A stretch of 64,000 nt of DNA from Paenibacillus pinistramenti (GTDB lineage: Bacteria > Bacillota > Bacilli > Paenibacillales > Paenibacillaceae), in assembly GCF_005869875.1 (NCBI RefSeq), contig NZ_VAWG01000003.1, positions 1 to 64,000 on the forward strand. The letters run 5' to 3'. Below are positions 27,247 to 36,923 of this stretch, one piece after another. The first letter of the stretch is position 1. Each line of letters opens with the position of its first letter. The notes beneath the pieces were generated by a model, which saw only the letters and a program-made list of their open reading frames with translations, searched no databases and was not told where the DNA came from. A program made the position numbers and the translations under genes.

Positions 27247-28212
27247 ATGAAAGCACTTGTATTTGAAGCTTTTGGCGGTCCTGAGGTATTGCAGTTTAGA
27301 GAGGTGGAAGATCCGGTTATCGGGCCCAATGAAATTTTAGTGAGAATGCAGGCCATCGGATTAAATTTCGCTGATGTTTATAGACGGAGAGGGAATTATC
27401 ATCTTGCGGGTAATCCTCCTTATATTCTAGGTTATGAGGGAGCGGGAATCGTCGAGAAGGTCGGAAGCTCTGTTACTGGGGTGAAGGCTGGGGACACCGT
27501 TGGCTTTGCAGATGTGCCGTTTGCAAATGCGGAATTGGTCGCAGTTCCGTTTGAGAAAGCTATTCCGCTTCCTGCGGGAATCTCCTGTGAAACGGCCGCG
27601 TCTGTCTTGCTGCAAGGTTTAACCGCTCATTATTTAACGAGAGACAGCTATATAGTAAAGCAGGGAGATACCGTCTTGGTTCATGCAGCCGCTGGCGGAG
27701 TCGGACAACTGCTGATCCAGATTGTAAAAATGCTGGGAGCCGCAGCAATTGGGCTGGTGTCAACAGACAGCAAGCGGCAGGCTGCTGCCCAGGCGGGGGC
27801 CTCTTCTGTGCTGCTGTACTCAGACAACTGGGTTGAAAGAATCAAAGAGCTGACGGAAGGTATTGGCGTGGATGCTGTCTATGAATCTGTTGGCGCAACC
27901 TTATCCGAGAGCTTTGAGGCAGTCCGCACAGGCGGAACGGTTGTATTTTACGGGATGGCTGGCGGAGATCCGGCTTACATAGATCCTCGTATGCTTATGG
28001 ATACATCTAAAACACTTACAGGCGGGGATTTATGGAATGTATTAACGTCTCGCAAGGAACGGCTGAAGCGGGCACACGAGCTATTTGAGTGGATTACAAG
28101 CGGACAGCTGTGTGTGCCGCCTGTCACAACATTTCCTCTTGCAGAAGGGGTGTCTGCTCACCAGCTGCTAGAAAGCCGGAAGAGTGTGGGAAAGATTTTG
28201 CTCATTCCTTAA
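27247..28212 (+). CDS. Quinone oxidoreductase-like, zinc-independent MDR protein
   Basis: 321 residues of the medium-chain dehydrogenase/reductase superfamily, NADPH:quinone oxidoreductase type. An N-terminal GroES-like domain contains the family signature (ILGYEGAGIVEKVGSSVTGVKAGDTV). The Rossmann motif is AAAGGVGQLL near 150, and the C-terminal end is SRKSVGKILLIP. The catalytic-zinc cysteine and histidine of alcohol dehydrogenases are missing, as expected for quinone reductases. Start ATG after CGAGGTAAAAG. Probably cytosolic; substrate unknown. Divergent from the SDR-ArsR operon. Confidence 0.92.
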   Translation: MKALVFEAFGGPEVLQFREVEDPVIGPNEILVRMQAIGLNFADVYRRRGNYHLAGNPPYILGYEGAGIVEKVGSSVTGVKAGDTVGFADVPFANAELVAVPFEKAIPLPAGISCETAASVLLQGLTAHYLTRDSYIVKQGDTVLVHAAAGGVGQLLIQIVKMLGAAAIGLVSTDSKRQAAAQAGASSVLLYSDNWVERIKELTEGIGVDAVYESVGATLSESFEAVRTGGTVVFYGMAGGDPAYIDPRMLMDTSKTLTGGDLWNVLTSRKERLKRAHELFEWITSGQLCVPPVTTFPLAEGVSAHQLLESRKSVGKILLIP

Positions 28213-28303
28213 CTCCGGAATCCACGGATTAGCGGAGGAAGGGGTTCTTTCTCTTTAACGCAACAGCTAAAAATTAGAACTGGACAAGAAAGCGCTTCAT
28301 AGT

Positions 28304-28429
28304 CTACATTAGAAATCCAGACATATCGTTTTCATGCTCTTTCATAATATTTTCAAAGGCGTTCAACATAATACAGCCATCCGCTGTCCAGAAACCGCTG
28401 TCGGGACCGCAGATCTTATCCTTTTTCAC
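28304..28429 (-). CDS. Possible small protein or gene remnant (41 aa)
   Basis: A short minus-strand frame starting at GTG encodes a peptide that begins with KKDKICGPDSGFWTADG and ends in DMSGFLM. Its composition looks protein-like rather than random, but there is no ribosome binding site and the frame opens only a few codons further upstream. It may be the C-terminal remnant of a lost gene. I do not recognise it. The rest of 28213-28542 shows nothing else convincing. Confidence 0.25.
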   Translation of the reverse strand: MKKDKICGPDSGFWTADGCIMLNAFENIMKEHENDMSGFLM

Positions 28430-28542
28430 GATTGATGTATGAAGGATTGGTATGTTCTGTTAATTCCCTTTGAAGATGGGTATTAATAACGGAAGAGATT
28501 TTGATATATCTAATAGCAGTTATCGCAGCAGGAGGTTATTAC

Positions 28543-30033
28543 ATGGCAGAAATCACGAAACAGGAAATTGCGAACAGTGTCCCGCAGAAAGGATTTTTCG
28601 GACATCCGAAAGGATTGTTTACCCTCTTCTTTACTGAGTTCTGGGAACGGTTCTCTTATTATGGAATGAGAGCAATCCTTCTTTACTATATGTACGACAC
28701 CGTCATGAACGGCGGTCTTGGTATAGATGAAACTACAGCTTTGTCTATCATGTCCATTTACGGTTCCCTGGTATACATGTCAGGGATTATCGGCGGCTGG
28801 CTGGCCGACCGCGTGCTGGGCACCTCAAGGGCAGTGTTCTTTGGCGGCGTGCTCATTATGTTTGGCCATATCGTGCTTGCTATTCCGGGCAGTGTGCCGC
28901 TGTTCTTTGCATCCATGGTGCTGATCGTGCTGGGCACAGGCCTGCTTAAGCCGAACGTCTCCAGTATTGTCGGGGAAATTTATTCTCCAACAGACGAGCG
29001 CCGCGATGCGGGCTTCAGTATTTATTACATGGGCATTAACCTTGGGGGCTTCCTCTCTCCGCTGATCGTCGGTACGCTCGGCGACTATAACTACCATCTC
29101 GGTTTCGGGGTGGCAGCTGTCGGGATGTTCTTTGGCCTTGTTGTATTTGCGCTTACCAGAAAAAATAACCTGGCCCTGGCAGGCACCATTGTCGCCAACC
29201 CGCTGGCTCCTGAAGAGAAGAAGAAAGTGTACACCCGGATCGGCGGCGGTATTATCGTTGTAGCCGCTCTCGCGGTGATCGGGATTGTGACGGGAATCTT
29301 GACCTTTGACCGGTTCATTCTGCTGGTGGGAATCCTGGGGATTGTCATTCCGGCCATTTACTTCATCATGATGTATCATAGTCCAAAAACAAACCGTGAC
29401 GAACGCTCTCGGATTCTGGCTTATATCCCGCTCTTTATTGCCTCTGTAATGTTCTGGGCGATCCAAGAGCAGGGCTCAACGATTCTTGCTTCCTATGCAA
29501 AAGAACGGACACAGCTTGAGTTTGCCGGCATTACGCTTACTCCGGCCTGGTTCCAATCGCTGAACCCGCTGTTTATCATCATTTTGGCGCCGGTGTTTGC
29601 CTGGTTCTGGGTAAAGCTTGGCGACCGTCAGCCTTCTATACCGAAGAAGTTCTCACTCGGCTTGTTGTTTGCCGGATTGTCCTTCCTGGTCATCCTGCTG
29701 CCAGCATACTTCGGCGGAAGTGACAGCCTGGTGAATCCGCTGTGGCTCGTGCTCAGCTACCTGATCGTCGTGATCGGCGAGCTCTGCTTGTCACCGGTAG
29801 GCTTGTCCGCTACAACCAAGCTGGCGCCTGCGGCGTTCTCTGCACAGACGATGAGCTTGTGGTTCCTGACCAACGCTGCCGCTCAGGCGATCAACGCCCA
29901 GGTGGTCAAGCTGTATTCGCCTGAATCGGAAATGGCGTACTTCGGCATTATCGGTGTCATCTCAATTGCACTCGGCGTGATCCTGTTCGCTATCTCGCCA
30001 ATCATTCAGAGAGCGATGAAAGGCATCAAGTAA
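28543..30033 (+). CDS. POT-family proton-dependent peptide transporter
   Basis: 496 residues, an integral membrane protein with about 14 predicted helices. It is of the DtpT/POT type and imports di- and tripeptides with protons. Signatures are EFWERFSYYGMRAILLYYM (the ExxER motif near residue 30), GGWLADRVLGTSRAVFFGG, and the PTR2 signature segment YYMGINLGGFLSPLIVG near 165. FWAIQEQGSTILASYA near 310 matches the conserved helix 7. The ATG at 28543 follows GGAGG; an in-frame earlier start at 28501 has no such site. A strong terminator follows, so it is a single-gene unit. Confidence 0.95.
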   Translation: MAEITKQEIANSVPQKGFFGHPKGLFTLFFTEFWERFSYYGMRAILLYYMYDTVMNGGLGIDETTALSIMSIYGSLVYMSGIIGGWLADRVLGTSRAVFFGGVLIMFGHIVLAIPGSVPLFFASMVLIVLGTGLLKPNVSSIVGEIYSPTDERRDAGFSIYYMGINLGGFLSPLIVGTLGDYNYHLGFGVAAVGMFFGLVVFALTRKNNLALAGTIVANPLAPEEKKKVYTRIGGGIIVVAALAVIGIVTGILTFDRFILLVGILGIVIPAIYFIMMYHSPKTNRDERSRILAYIPLFIASVMFWAIQEQGSTILASYAKERTQLEFAGITLTPAWFQSLNPLFIIILAPVFAWFWVKLGDRQPSIPKKFSLGLLFAGLSFLVILLPAYFGGSDSLVNPLWLVLSYLIVVIGELCLSPVGLSATTKLAPAAFSAQTMSLWFLTNAAAQAINAQVVKLYSPESEMAYFGIIGVISIALGVILFAISPIIQRAMKGIK

Positions 30034-30064
30034 TTGTCTTGAAAAAGAATACGAAACACAAAAA

Positions 30065-30098
30065 ACATGACTCTGCTGATTCAGGGTCATGTTTTTTT
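30065..30098 (+). terminator. Terminator of the peptide transporter gene
   Basis: ACATGACTCTG pairs with CAGGGTCATGT (one G-T pair) around CTGATT, followed by seven T. Strong intrinsic terminator. Confidence 0.9.
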
Positions 30099-30234
30099 GT
30101 CGTGTTTCATGGCGGCGGGATGGCCGTGAGCCTGTGCTTCGCCAGAAATGGGCGGCGCGTGCTGCCCATGCTGCCAGTGCGCGCCGCCATCCGGCATCAA
30201 GCAAAAGGTCTGGCATCAGGCAAATGGTCTGGCA

Positions 30235-32580
30235 TCAGATCGAAGCCGTCTGAACCAGCCGGTATTCCCGCCACTCTTCAGGCAGCAGGGAACGGTAGGG
30301 CTCCTGGGCAAAACGGTCATCCACCAGCACCAGTACGCCTTCGTCGGTCTCGGTACGGATGAGTCTGCCGCCTGCCTGAAGCACCTTATTCATCCCGGGG
30401 AATACATAAGCATAGTTAAACCCGTTGCGTCCGGTTTGCTGAAAATAGTCCCGCAGCATATCGTTCTCCAGTCCAATCTGCGGAAGGCCCGTGCCGACCA
30501 CAATGACGCCGTTCAGCCGGTCCCCTGGCAGATCGACTCCTTCGGAGAAGACGCCTCCCAGCACAGCAAAACCAAGCCGCGTCCGCTTCGGATTCGGCTG
30601 GAAGCCGGACAGAAATGCCTCCCTCTCCTCCTCCGACATCGAGGACTGCTGCAGGATCACATCCACTCCTTTGCCTTCGTGCTGCACATAAGTATCGTAC
30701 ACTTCCTGCATATAGGAATATGAGGGGAAGAAGACAAGCAGATTGCTGCCCCGCCGCTCCTCGCACACCTGCTGGAGCAGTCTGGCAATCTTTCCTTTGG
30801 ACTTCTCCCGGTCATTGTATCTGACGGACAGCGGAACAAGCCGCACCTCCAGCTGCTCCTTACGGAACGGCGAAGGAATGGTGAGCGTGTAATCCTCTTG
30901 ATCCGCGCCGAGCATATCCCGGTAATAGCTCATCGGAGACAGCGTCGCCGAGAAATGAATAATTGAACGGTAGCCTTTGCCGGCCTGGCGGAGCAGCTCC
31001 GACGGATCAAGACAGAACAGCTTGATGCGCAGGTCGGTGCGGATAATCTCGGCATAGGTCAAGTATTGATCATTGTACAGCTTGGCCATCCGGATAAAGT
31101 TCTGGGCTGCAAAATACGTGCTGAGCAGCTCCTCCTGCGCCTCAAGGCTGACCTGGCTGCCCTGATTATAGGCTGGCCCGTCTGCCCCTCTGTTCGCTGC
31201 AAGCTCCAGTTCAGCGGTCTCCACGAATTTTTCCAGACGTGTAATCAGCTCTTCCGGAAGTTCGGCCTGGATGATGCGGCCTTCGCTGCTGCAGTTATTT
31301 TTAACCGCTACCAGAAAGGAATTGACCTCACCCGCCGCCCGCGAAACCCCTTCGTTCGCCGTCTTGTATTCGCTCTTAATGCTGAGGAACACCGATTTGA
31401 ACAGCTCCGCGGAGAACATATTCCGTCCCCGGTCAACTAAATTATGCGCCTCGTCCACGAGAACGGCTGTCTGCTTCTTCTGCTCCTCGAACAGCCGCTT
31501 CAGGGATACCCGCGGGTCAAAAATATAATTATAATCGCACACAACCGCATCAGCAGCGTAAGCGATGTCTAGCGAATACTCAAACGGACACACCCGGTGT
31601 TTCCGCGCATAAGCCTCAATTACAGGCCTGGTCATCAGTGTTTCATGCTGCATAATATCGAGCACCGCTGCATTAATCCGGTCATAATACCCTTCACACA
31701 GGCTGCACTGCCCGGCATCGCACGCTTCCTCTTCCTTAAAGCAGATCTTGTCCTTGGCCGTAACGGTTACCGCGTTCAGATGAAGACCTTGAGCCTGCAT
31801 CCTGGAAAAAGCCTCCTCGGCCGTTGCCCGCGTCGTCGTCCGCGCCGTCAAATAAAAGATCTTGTTAATATGGCCTGCTCCAATCGCCTTAACGGCCGGG
31901 AACAAGGTCGACATCGTCTTGCCGATTCCCGTCGGCGCCTTGGCCATAAGCCCTGCACCTTCCTGGATCGTCTTGTATACAGCCCCTGCAAGCTTCCGCT
32001 GGCCTGCCCGGTAGGCCGGAAAAGGAAACGGCAGCTCCGCAATCGAGCCGTTCCGCTCCTCTTCATGCTGCCTCAGCATCTCCGCATAAGGCGCATAAGC
32101 TGCGACAACCTCAAGCGCATAAGCCTCCAGCTCTTCAAAAGTATGGGAGACGAGCAGCTTCCGCTGCTCTCCGCTCCCGGTCCGCACGTAGGTGAGCTGA
32201 ACCTGCATGGCCGGCAGCCCTTCGGCTTTGGCGTACATGTAGGCGTACATTTTTCCCTGTGCCCAGTGCACCGGAAGCCCGTCTCCCAATTCCTGAAGCG
32301 GCGCCGCCGTCGATTTAATCTCGTCGATCGTCCAGATCCCATCCAGCTGGATGAGACCGTCACAGCGTCCCTCAATTTGAAACAGCAAGTCCCCGTATGA
32401 GATGTCAGCAGTCAGGAACACTTCCTTCTGATCCGTCTCCGCGTAGGATTTCTGGACGCTCTGGTGAATCCGGGTGCCCTCCTGCATCGTGGCGTTCGTC
32501 CGGAACCCGCCCGTAATGCTGCCGCTCCGGTAGACGTACTCGACCAAAGGCCTGACAGATATAGAAATTTCGTATGGCAT
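30235..32580 (-). CDS. DinG/XPD-type DNA helicase with N-terminal nuclease-like domain
   Basis: About 781 residues. The N-terminal 170 residues resemble a Cas4/RecB-type PD-(D/E)XK nuclease: GRCDGLIQLDGIWTIDEIKST near 85-105 gives the D...EXK core. An iron-sulfur helicase follows with Walker A KAPTGIGKT near 215, cluster cysteines in DKICF, EACDAGQCSLC and RVCPF near 275-325, DEAH box VLVDEAHNL near 365, and motif VI QAGGRLIRTETD near 740. Family helicases move 5' to 3' on single strands and resolve R-loops or damaged DNA. An ATG at 32610 is in frame, but the family start MPYEISISVRPLVEYVYRSG corresponds to 32580. Confidence 0.9.
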   Translation of the reverse strand: MPYEISISVRPLVEYVYRSGSITGGFRTNATMQEGTRIHQSVQKSYAETDQKEVFLTADISYGDLLFQIEGRCDGLIQLDGIWTIDEIKSTAAPLQELGDGLPVHWAQGKMYAYMYAKAEGLPAMQVQLTYVRTGSGEQRKLLVSHTFEELEAYALEVVAAYAPYAEMLRQHEEERNGSIAELPFPFPAYRAGQRKLAGAVYKTIQEGAGLMAKAPTGIGKTMSTLFPAVKAIGAGHINKIFYLTARTTTRATAEEAFSRMQAQGLHLNAVTVTAKDKICFKEEEACDAGQCSLCEGYYDRINAAVLDIMQHETLMTRPVIEAYARKHRVCPFEYSLDIAYAADAVVCDYNYIFDPRVSLKRLFEEQKKQTAVLVDEAHNLVDRGRNMFSAELFKSVFLSIKSEYKTANEGVSRAAGEVNSFLVAVKNNCSSEGRIIQAELPEELITRLEKFVETAELELAANRGADGPAYNQGSQVSLEAQEELLSTYFAAQNFIRMAKLYNDQYLTYAEIIRTDLRIKLFCLDPSELLRQAGKGYRSIIHFSATLSPMSYYRDMLGADQEDYTLTIPSPFRKEQLEVRLVPLSVRYNDREKSKGKIARLLQQVCEERRGSNLLVFFPSYSYMQEVYDTYVQHEGKGVDVILQQSSMSEEEREAFLSGFQPNPKRTRLGFAVLGGVFSEGVDLPGDRLNGVIVVGTGLPQIGLENDMLRDYFQQTGRNGFNYAYVFPGMNKVLQAGGRLIRTETDEGVLVLVDDRFAQEPYRSLLPEEWREYRLVQTASI

Positions 32581-32688
32581 AACCTTCACCGCCCTGAATC
32601 TATTCGTCATTTCACTTTAACAGAAGGGAAGGGGGGATGCTAGTTGGATTAGGGGGATTTTCTGGGATTAGTAATCCAGCCTGATGCC

Positions 32689-32720
32689 AAAAAAAAAGAC
32701 CGACTCCCGGAGGAATCGGT
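32689..32720 (-). terminator. Terminator of the thioesterase gene
   Basis: ACCGATTCCTCCGGGAGTCGGT hairpin (minus strand) followed by nine T. It lies 200 nt after the thioesterase stop. The stretch 32721-32922 holds only short A/T-rich direct repeats around TTAAGCTTAAG and no gene. Confidence 0.75.
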
Positions 32721-32922
32721 TAAAGATTAAGCTTAAGCTTAGGATTAAAGTTAAGATCTGCGGTTCATTGCTCCGCCGCCCCTGTCCATTGGACAATCTA
32801 CTACTGCACACTATGCTCTATGGATTCGATAGGGTCTTATGTGGAGTACAGCCTGCCCTCCATTAAATCTTTCTCTGACGCTTCAATTATTCGGCGGATC
32901 GCCGGGTCAAAGTCCCGCTCCT

Positions 32923-33441
32923 TTACTCCCACGGATACTCCGTGGTCAGGAACGCGGCAAGCTCCCGGCTTGCCTCGCGGCGGACGCGGCGCTGCTCCGC
33001 CCGCTGCGGGGCGGTCTGGTGCAGCTTGATCTCCTCTTCCGTCTCCGGGACGATCAGAGGAACCAGCATTTTCTGCCCCTGCTCGTCAAAGGCGACAAAG
33101 GTCAGAAACGCGGTGGCAGCGATCAGCTTTACTCCTGTGGTCAAATGCTCGCGGATCACCTTCACAAAGATCTCCATCGAGCTGTGTCCCGACCAGGTGA
33201 CGAACGCTTCCAGCGTGACGGAATCACCGGGCATAATCGGATGCAGAAAGTCAACGGAGTCCGTCGAAGCCGTGACTGTGCTTCCTCTGCAGAATTTGGC
33301 CGCCGCGATCGAGGCGATGTCGTCGATGTAGGCCATTAATTTTCCGCCGAATAAGGTATTGTGATTGTTAACGTCGCTGGGAAATACCCTTGCCGTCTTA
33401 AAGCTGCGGGTCTCTCTTACGAATTTATTCTTCCGCTCCAT
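32923..33441 (-). CDS. Acyl-CoA thioesterase, hotdog fold (YkhA-like)
   Basis: 172 residues. It matches the cytosolic acyl-CoA thioester hydrolase family: RVFPSDVNNHNTLFGGKLMAYIDDIASIAA carries the catalytic N-H-N-T-L-F-G-G segment near residue 27, and VDFLHPIMPGD follows. It hydrolyses acyl-CoA to fatty acid and CoA. The charged C-terminal tail (APQRAEQRRVRREASREL) is typical. ATG behind GAAGCGAAGG; stands alone. Confidence 0.93.
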   Translation of the reverse strand: MERKNKFVRETRSFKTARVFPSDVNNHNTLFGGKLMAYIDDIASIAAAKFCRGSTVTASTDSVDFLHPIMPGDSVTLEAFVTWSGHSSMEIFVKVIREHLTTGVKLIAATAFLTFVAFDEQGQKMLVPLIVPETEEEIKLHQTAPQRAEQRRVRREASRELAAFLTTEYPWE

Positions 33442-33528
33442 ACCTTCGCTTCTTTCTGATTAGGATCCATTACCCTCATCAGTATAATCGTTTTGGGGCT
33501 TAAGTTCTAATGAACAAGCAGGCGGTCC

Positions 33529-34992
33529 CTATTGTTTGTCCTTCACAAGCTCGCTCAGCGCCTCGATCAATTTCTCAAGCTCGCCAAAGCCGTTCACCAT
33601 ATCATCCGTAATGCTGCGCTGCTCTTCCATGCTCGCCATGATCTGCTGGGCTGCCGCGCTCGACTCCTCGGTAATGCTCGAAATTTCCGTAACCTCATTT
33701 ACAACCTGCGAGGAGAAGGTTTGGATGCTGGACGAGCTTGCCTCCACCTCAACTGCCTGACTGAGCACGCGGCGGGTATCCTGCCGGATATCGTTAAAAA
33801 TATTCAGCGCATGCACGGCCGTCTCCTTGCCCTGCTCCAGCGCCTCGGTACCTTGTCCGAACTGGACGGTCAGCGATTCGGTTTGAGCCTGCAGCTTGGA
33901 CAAAATGTCCGAGATCTGCTTGGTCGATTCATCCGAGGTTTCAGCAAGCTTGCGCACCTCACCAGATACCACTGCAAAGCCTCTGCCCTGCTCACCGGCT
34001 CTCGCCGCTTCAATGGCTGCATTTAGGGCAAGCAGATTCGTCTGCTGGGCGATCTCTGAGATAACATTCAAAATATGAGCCATCTCTTCATTTTGGCGCT
34101 TAAACTTCTCCATCTCGGCGGACGTCGATTTCATGAGGTCATAGACACGGACCATCTGCTCGGACAGCTGCCGAATGTGCTCGCTGCCTTCTTCACTGAC
34201 ATGGGCCGTACGTTCCGACAGCCGCTTCATTTCCTTGGAATTGACCGCTACATCCCGGATGTGCTGGTCACTTACTGACAAAGTCTCGGAGATTTCAGAA
34301 ATGCTCCCTGCCTGAAACTCAACCCCCTTGGCCACCTCTGTGAAGGCTGTAGTCACCTCTGAAGTGATCGTTCCGGTAACCTGCACCTTGCCCCTGATCA
34401 CGTCCGTATAGGAGGCCAGGCTTTCTGCAGCTTCCTTGATCCGGCCCAGCAGAAATTCCATACGTTTGCTCGAATCATCTATCTCGGACCGGCGCTGCTC
34501 ACTTTCCTTAAACATTTTCTGATTCAGATAAGACACAGCCGCCAGGACGCCGCCGGTTACGGCCAGGATAACGATTACATCAAGATAACCGCCAGTTTCC
34601 GCCAAAGAAGCAACAGGTACACCGAAAGCTATCTGTATAATGACATATATCAGCGTGACCCCAAAGCCTGCGGAGAAATACCGGAAACTCGGGTAGAACA
34701 AAAGGATTGAAATAAATAACAGGCTGATCGAAATGTTGATGCTGTCCAGGCTGAAATAGATTGAAATCAAGCTCATCAGCCCGACTACGAGCCAGGGAAT
34801 TAAGCGGATACACTTCTTCTTTGCATTGGCATAAGTCAGCCAGATGCTGAACAGCAGCGCTGCCGCGTTTGAGATCCACATTGAACTGCTCTTCAAAGCC
34901 AGAAAGCATCCGAGTACCGCTATGATCCAGAATACCCAAGTGATTAATTTGTTTCTCTTCCAAAGAATCTCGTCCAGCTTACTTAACTGCAT
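33529..34992 (-). CDS. Methyl-accepting chemotaxis protein, multi-helix membrane type
   Basis: 487 residues. The N-terminal part (about 15-165) has about six transmembrane helices with very short loops and no extracellular ligand-binding domain. The cytoplasmic signalling domain occupies 190-487, with the invariant hairpin tip [21 protein letters not shown] near 335 and [16 protein letters not shown] after it. It should signal to CheA/CheW, perhaps in response to membrane state. The N-terminus starts [17 protein letters not shown] behind AAGGGTGAAGG. No chemotaxis genes are adjacent. Confidence 0.93.
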   Translation of the reverse strand: MQLSKLDEILWKRNKLITWVFWIIAVLGCFLALKSSSMWISNAAALLFSIWLTYANAKKKCIRLIPWLVVGLMSLISIYFSLDSINISISLLFISILLFYPSFRYFSAGFGVTLIYVIIQIAFGVPVASLAETGGYLDVIVILAVTGGVLAAVSYLNQKMFKESEQRRSEIDDSSKRMEFLLGRIKEAAESLASYTDVIRGKVQVTGTITSEVTTAFTEVAKGVEFQAGSISEISETLSVSDQHIRDVAVNSKEMKRLSERTAHVSEEGSEHIRQLSEQMVRVYDLMKSTSAEMEKFKRQNEEMAHILNVISEIAQQTNLLALNAAIEAARAGEQGRGFAVVSGEVRKLAETSDESTKQISDILSKLQAQTESLTVQFGQGTEALEQGKETAVHALNIFNDIRQDTRRVLSQAVEVEASSSSIQTFSSQVVNEVTEISSITEESSAAAQQIMASMEEQRSITDDMVNGFGELEKLIEALSELVKDKQ

Positions 34993-35159
34993 GTGCCTTC
35001 ACCCTTTGCGCCGATATGATTTGTTTCATTTTATTTGTAATCTTTATATCGGCATTTCTCGATGAAAAAGTTATTGAATCGACATTAATTTTCTTGTCTT
35101 TCTCCTCATTGTCCCTATCTCGCTTCACACATCCAATCTCATGCCTGCCGCCAGGAACC

Positions 35160-35197
35160 CACATATCGGAACATCTCCTGAATATACTTTAGTTACA
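35160..35197 (+). promoter_or_regulatory. SigE-like promoter of spoVR
   Basis: CACATATC (35160-35167), 13 nt, AATATACT (35181-35188), 89 nt before the spoVR start codon. Nearly the same 38-bp box at the same distance precedes yhbH (4281-4318). SigE dependence is inferred. Confidence 0.6.
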
Positions 35198-35248
35198 GCA
35201 GCTTAAGCTGACAAATGACCGGTTCACAACCATGTGGAGGGATCGAAT

Positions 35249-36703
35249 ATGTATCAGGATGAGTTAGATCAGCTTGAAAGCGCGATAAGCCAAATTACCG
35301 AAATCGCCAAAGGCTTCGGCCTGGACTTCTATCCCATGCGTTATGAAATATGCCCGGCTGACATTATTTACACCTTCGGCGCTTACGGCATGCCGACCCG
35401 CTTCTCCCACTGGAGCTTTGGCAAGAGCTTCAACAAAATGAAGATGCAGTACGATCTTGGATTAAGCAAAATCTACGAGCTTGTCATCAATTCCAATCCG
35501 TGCTACGCCTTCCTGCTCGACGGCAACACTCTGATCCAAAACAAGCTCATCGTAGCTCATGTGCTGGCCCACTGCGATTTCTTTAAAAATAATGCCCGCT
35601 TCTCCGCCTCTAACCGGGATATGGTGGAGAGCATGTCGGCAACAGCCGAGCGCATCGCCCAATATGAATTGATTCACGGCTCTGAAAGTGTCGAGAAATT
35701 TATCGACGCCGTTCTGGCGATCCAGGAGCATGTGGACCCGCAGATCATTAAACCCCGCAAGCTGGATAAACGGCGTTATATCGAAGAGAAGATCAAGGAA
35801 GCCAGACGCGAGGCCAAGGGCAATTCATTTGAAGGCGAATATCATGATCTTTGGTCCCTGGACGAAAGACAGCAGTCCAAACCAGCGGATAACGGAGAGG
35901 CTGCCGGAGCGCTGCGCATCCCTTTCCCCCCGGAGCCTGAGAAGGATATCATGTGGTTTATCCAGGAATATTCCGAGGTCTTGGAGGAATGGCAACGGGA
36001 CATTATGACGATGCTGCGGGACGAAATGCTGTATTTCTGGCCGCAGATGGAGACGAAGATCATGAACGAAGGCTGGGCCTCCTACTGGCATCAGCGGATT
36101 ATCCGCGAGCTGGATCTGACGAGCGAAGAAACGATTGAATACGCGAAATTGAACTCGTCTGTCGTGCAGCCTTCTACGCAAAGCCTGAATCCCTATTACC
36201 TGGGCCTGAAGATCTTCGAGGATATCGAGCGCCGCTGGGATAAGCCGACCGAGGAAGAGCAGAAGCGTCTTGGCCGCAGGCCCGGCAAGGGACGCGAGAA
36301 GATTTTTGAAGTGCGTGAGCTCGACATGGACACCTCCTTCCTGCGCAATTATTTAACGAAGGATCTGGTCAAGGATCTCGATCTTTACGTATTTGAGAAG
36401 CAGGGTCCGGAATGGAAAATTACAGATAAGACGTGGGAAAAAATCCGTGACCAGCTGGTCTATTCCCGCATTAACGGCGGAAGTCCCTACATCGTCGTTG
36501 CCGACGGCGACTTCAAACGGACCGGGGAGCTGCTGCTGGAACACCGCTACGAAGGCATCGAGCTTGATCTGAAGTACCTGGAGCGCACCCTGCCTTACGT
36601 TTACAAGCTTTGGGGCCATCCGGTTCATCTGGAAACGGTCGTCGAAGGGCAGAAAGCGATGTTCAGCTATGACGGCAAGAAGCATTACCGCAAGATGCTC
36701 TGA
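35249..36703 (+). CDS. spoVR: Stage V sporulation protein R
   Basis: 484 residues, full length for the SpoVR/YcgB family, which is needed for a normal spore cortex in Bacillus and acts in the mother cell. Recognisable blocks are [38 protein letters not shown] near the N-terminus, [31 protein letters not shown] near 90, and [14 protein letters not shown] [13 protein letters not shown] near 272. The ATG at 35249 has TGGAGGGATCG upstream; an in-frame GTG at 35234 is less likely. Functional partners PrkA and YhbH are also in this window, on separate transcripts. Confidence 0.96.
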   Translation: MYQDELDQLESAISQITEIAKGFGLDFYPMRYEICPADIIYTFGAYGMPTRFSHWSFGKSFNKMKMQYDLGLSKIYELVINSNPCYAFLLDGNTLIQNKLIVAHVLAHCDFFKNNARFSASNRDMVESMSATAERIAQYELIHGSESVEKFIDAVLAIQEHVDPQIIKPRKLDKRRYIEEKIKEARREAKGNSFEGEYHDLWSLDERQQSKPADNGEAAGALRIPFPPEPEKDIMWFIQEYSEVLEEWQRDIMTMLRDEMLYFWPQMETKIMNEGWASYWHQRIIRELDLTSEETIEYAKLNSSVVQPSTQSLNPYYLGLKIFEDIERRWDKPTEEEQKRLGRRPGKGREKIFEVRELDMDTSFLRNYLTKDLVKDLDLYVFEKQGPEWKITDKTWEKIRDQLVYSRINGGSPYIVVADGDFKRTGELLLEHRYEGIELDLKYLERTLPYVYKLWGHPVHLETVVEGQKAMFSYDGKKHYRKML

Positions 36704-36773
36704 GGTGGAATTTTTGAAGCCTCAGGTGTGGAAGCTTCCAATCTGAAAGGCTTCGATTTGGAAGCCACCGCTT

Positions 36774-36814
36774 CCCCCGCGCGCAGCAGATGCTGATGCC
36801 GGGGGATTCTTTTT
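36774..36814 (+). terminator. Terminator of spoVR
   Basis: CCCCCG...CGGGGG outer arms with an inner CAGCA/TGCTG helix, followed by ATTCTTTTT. It lies about 70 nt after the stop codon. Confidence 0.75.
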
Positions 36815-36923
36815 CATGCCTTCTATTTCCCGCCTCCTATTTCCCGCCTGTCCATTAAAGGTTACCTGTCCGGTGTGATATAATAGAGTCCACTCTTGTG
36901 CTTAAGAAAGGAATCCGAAGATA

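Noticed and set aside
32721-32760. AT-rich TTAAGCTTAAG-type repeats, and a similar tract at 38760-38817
   Set aside because: Short low-complexity runs next to terminators; no consistent unit shared between the two places and no sign of a CRISPR or iteron.
34979-35164. 61-codon minus-strand frame upstream of the chemoreceptor gene
   Set aside because: No ribosome binding site and highly charged random-looking sequence; lies in the leader of the chemoreceptor gene and next to the spoVR promoter.
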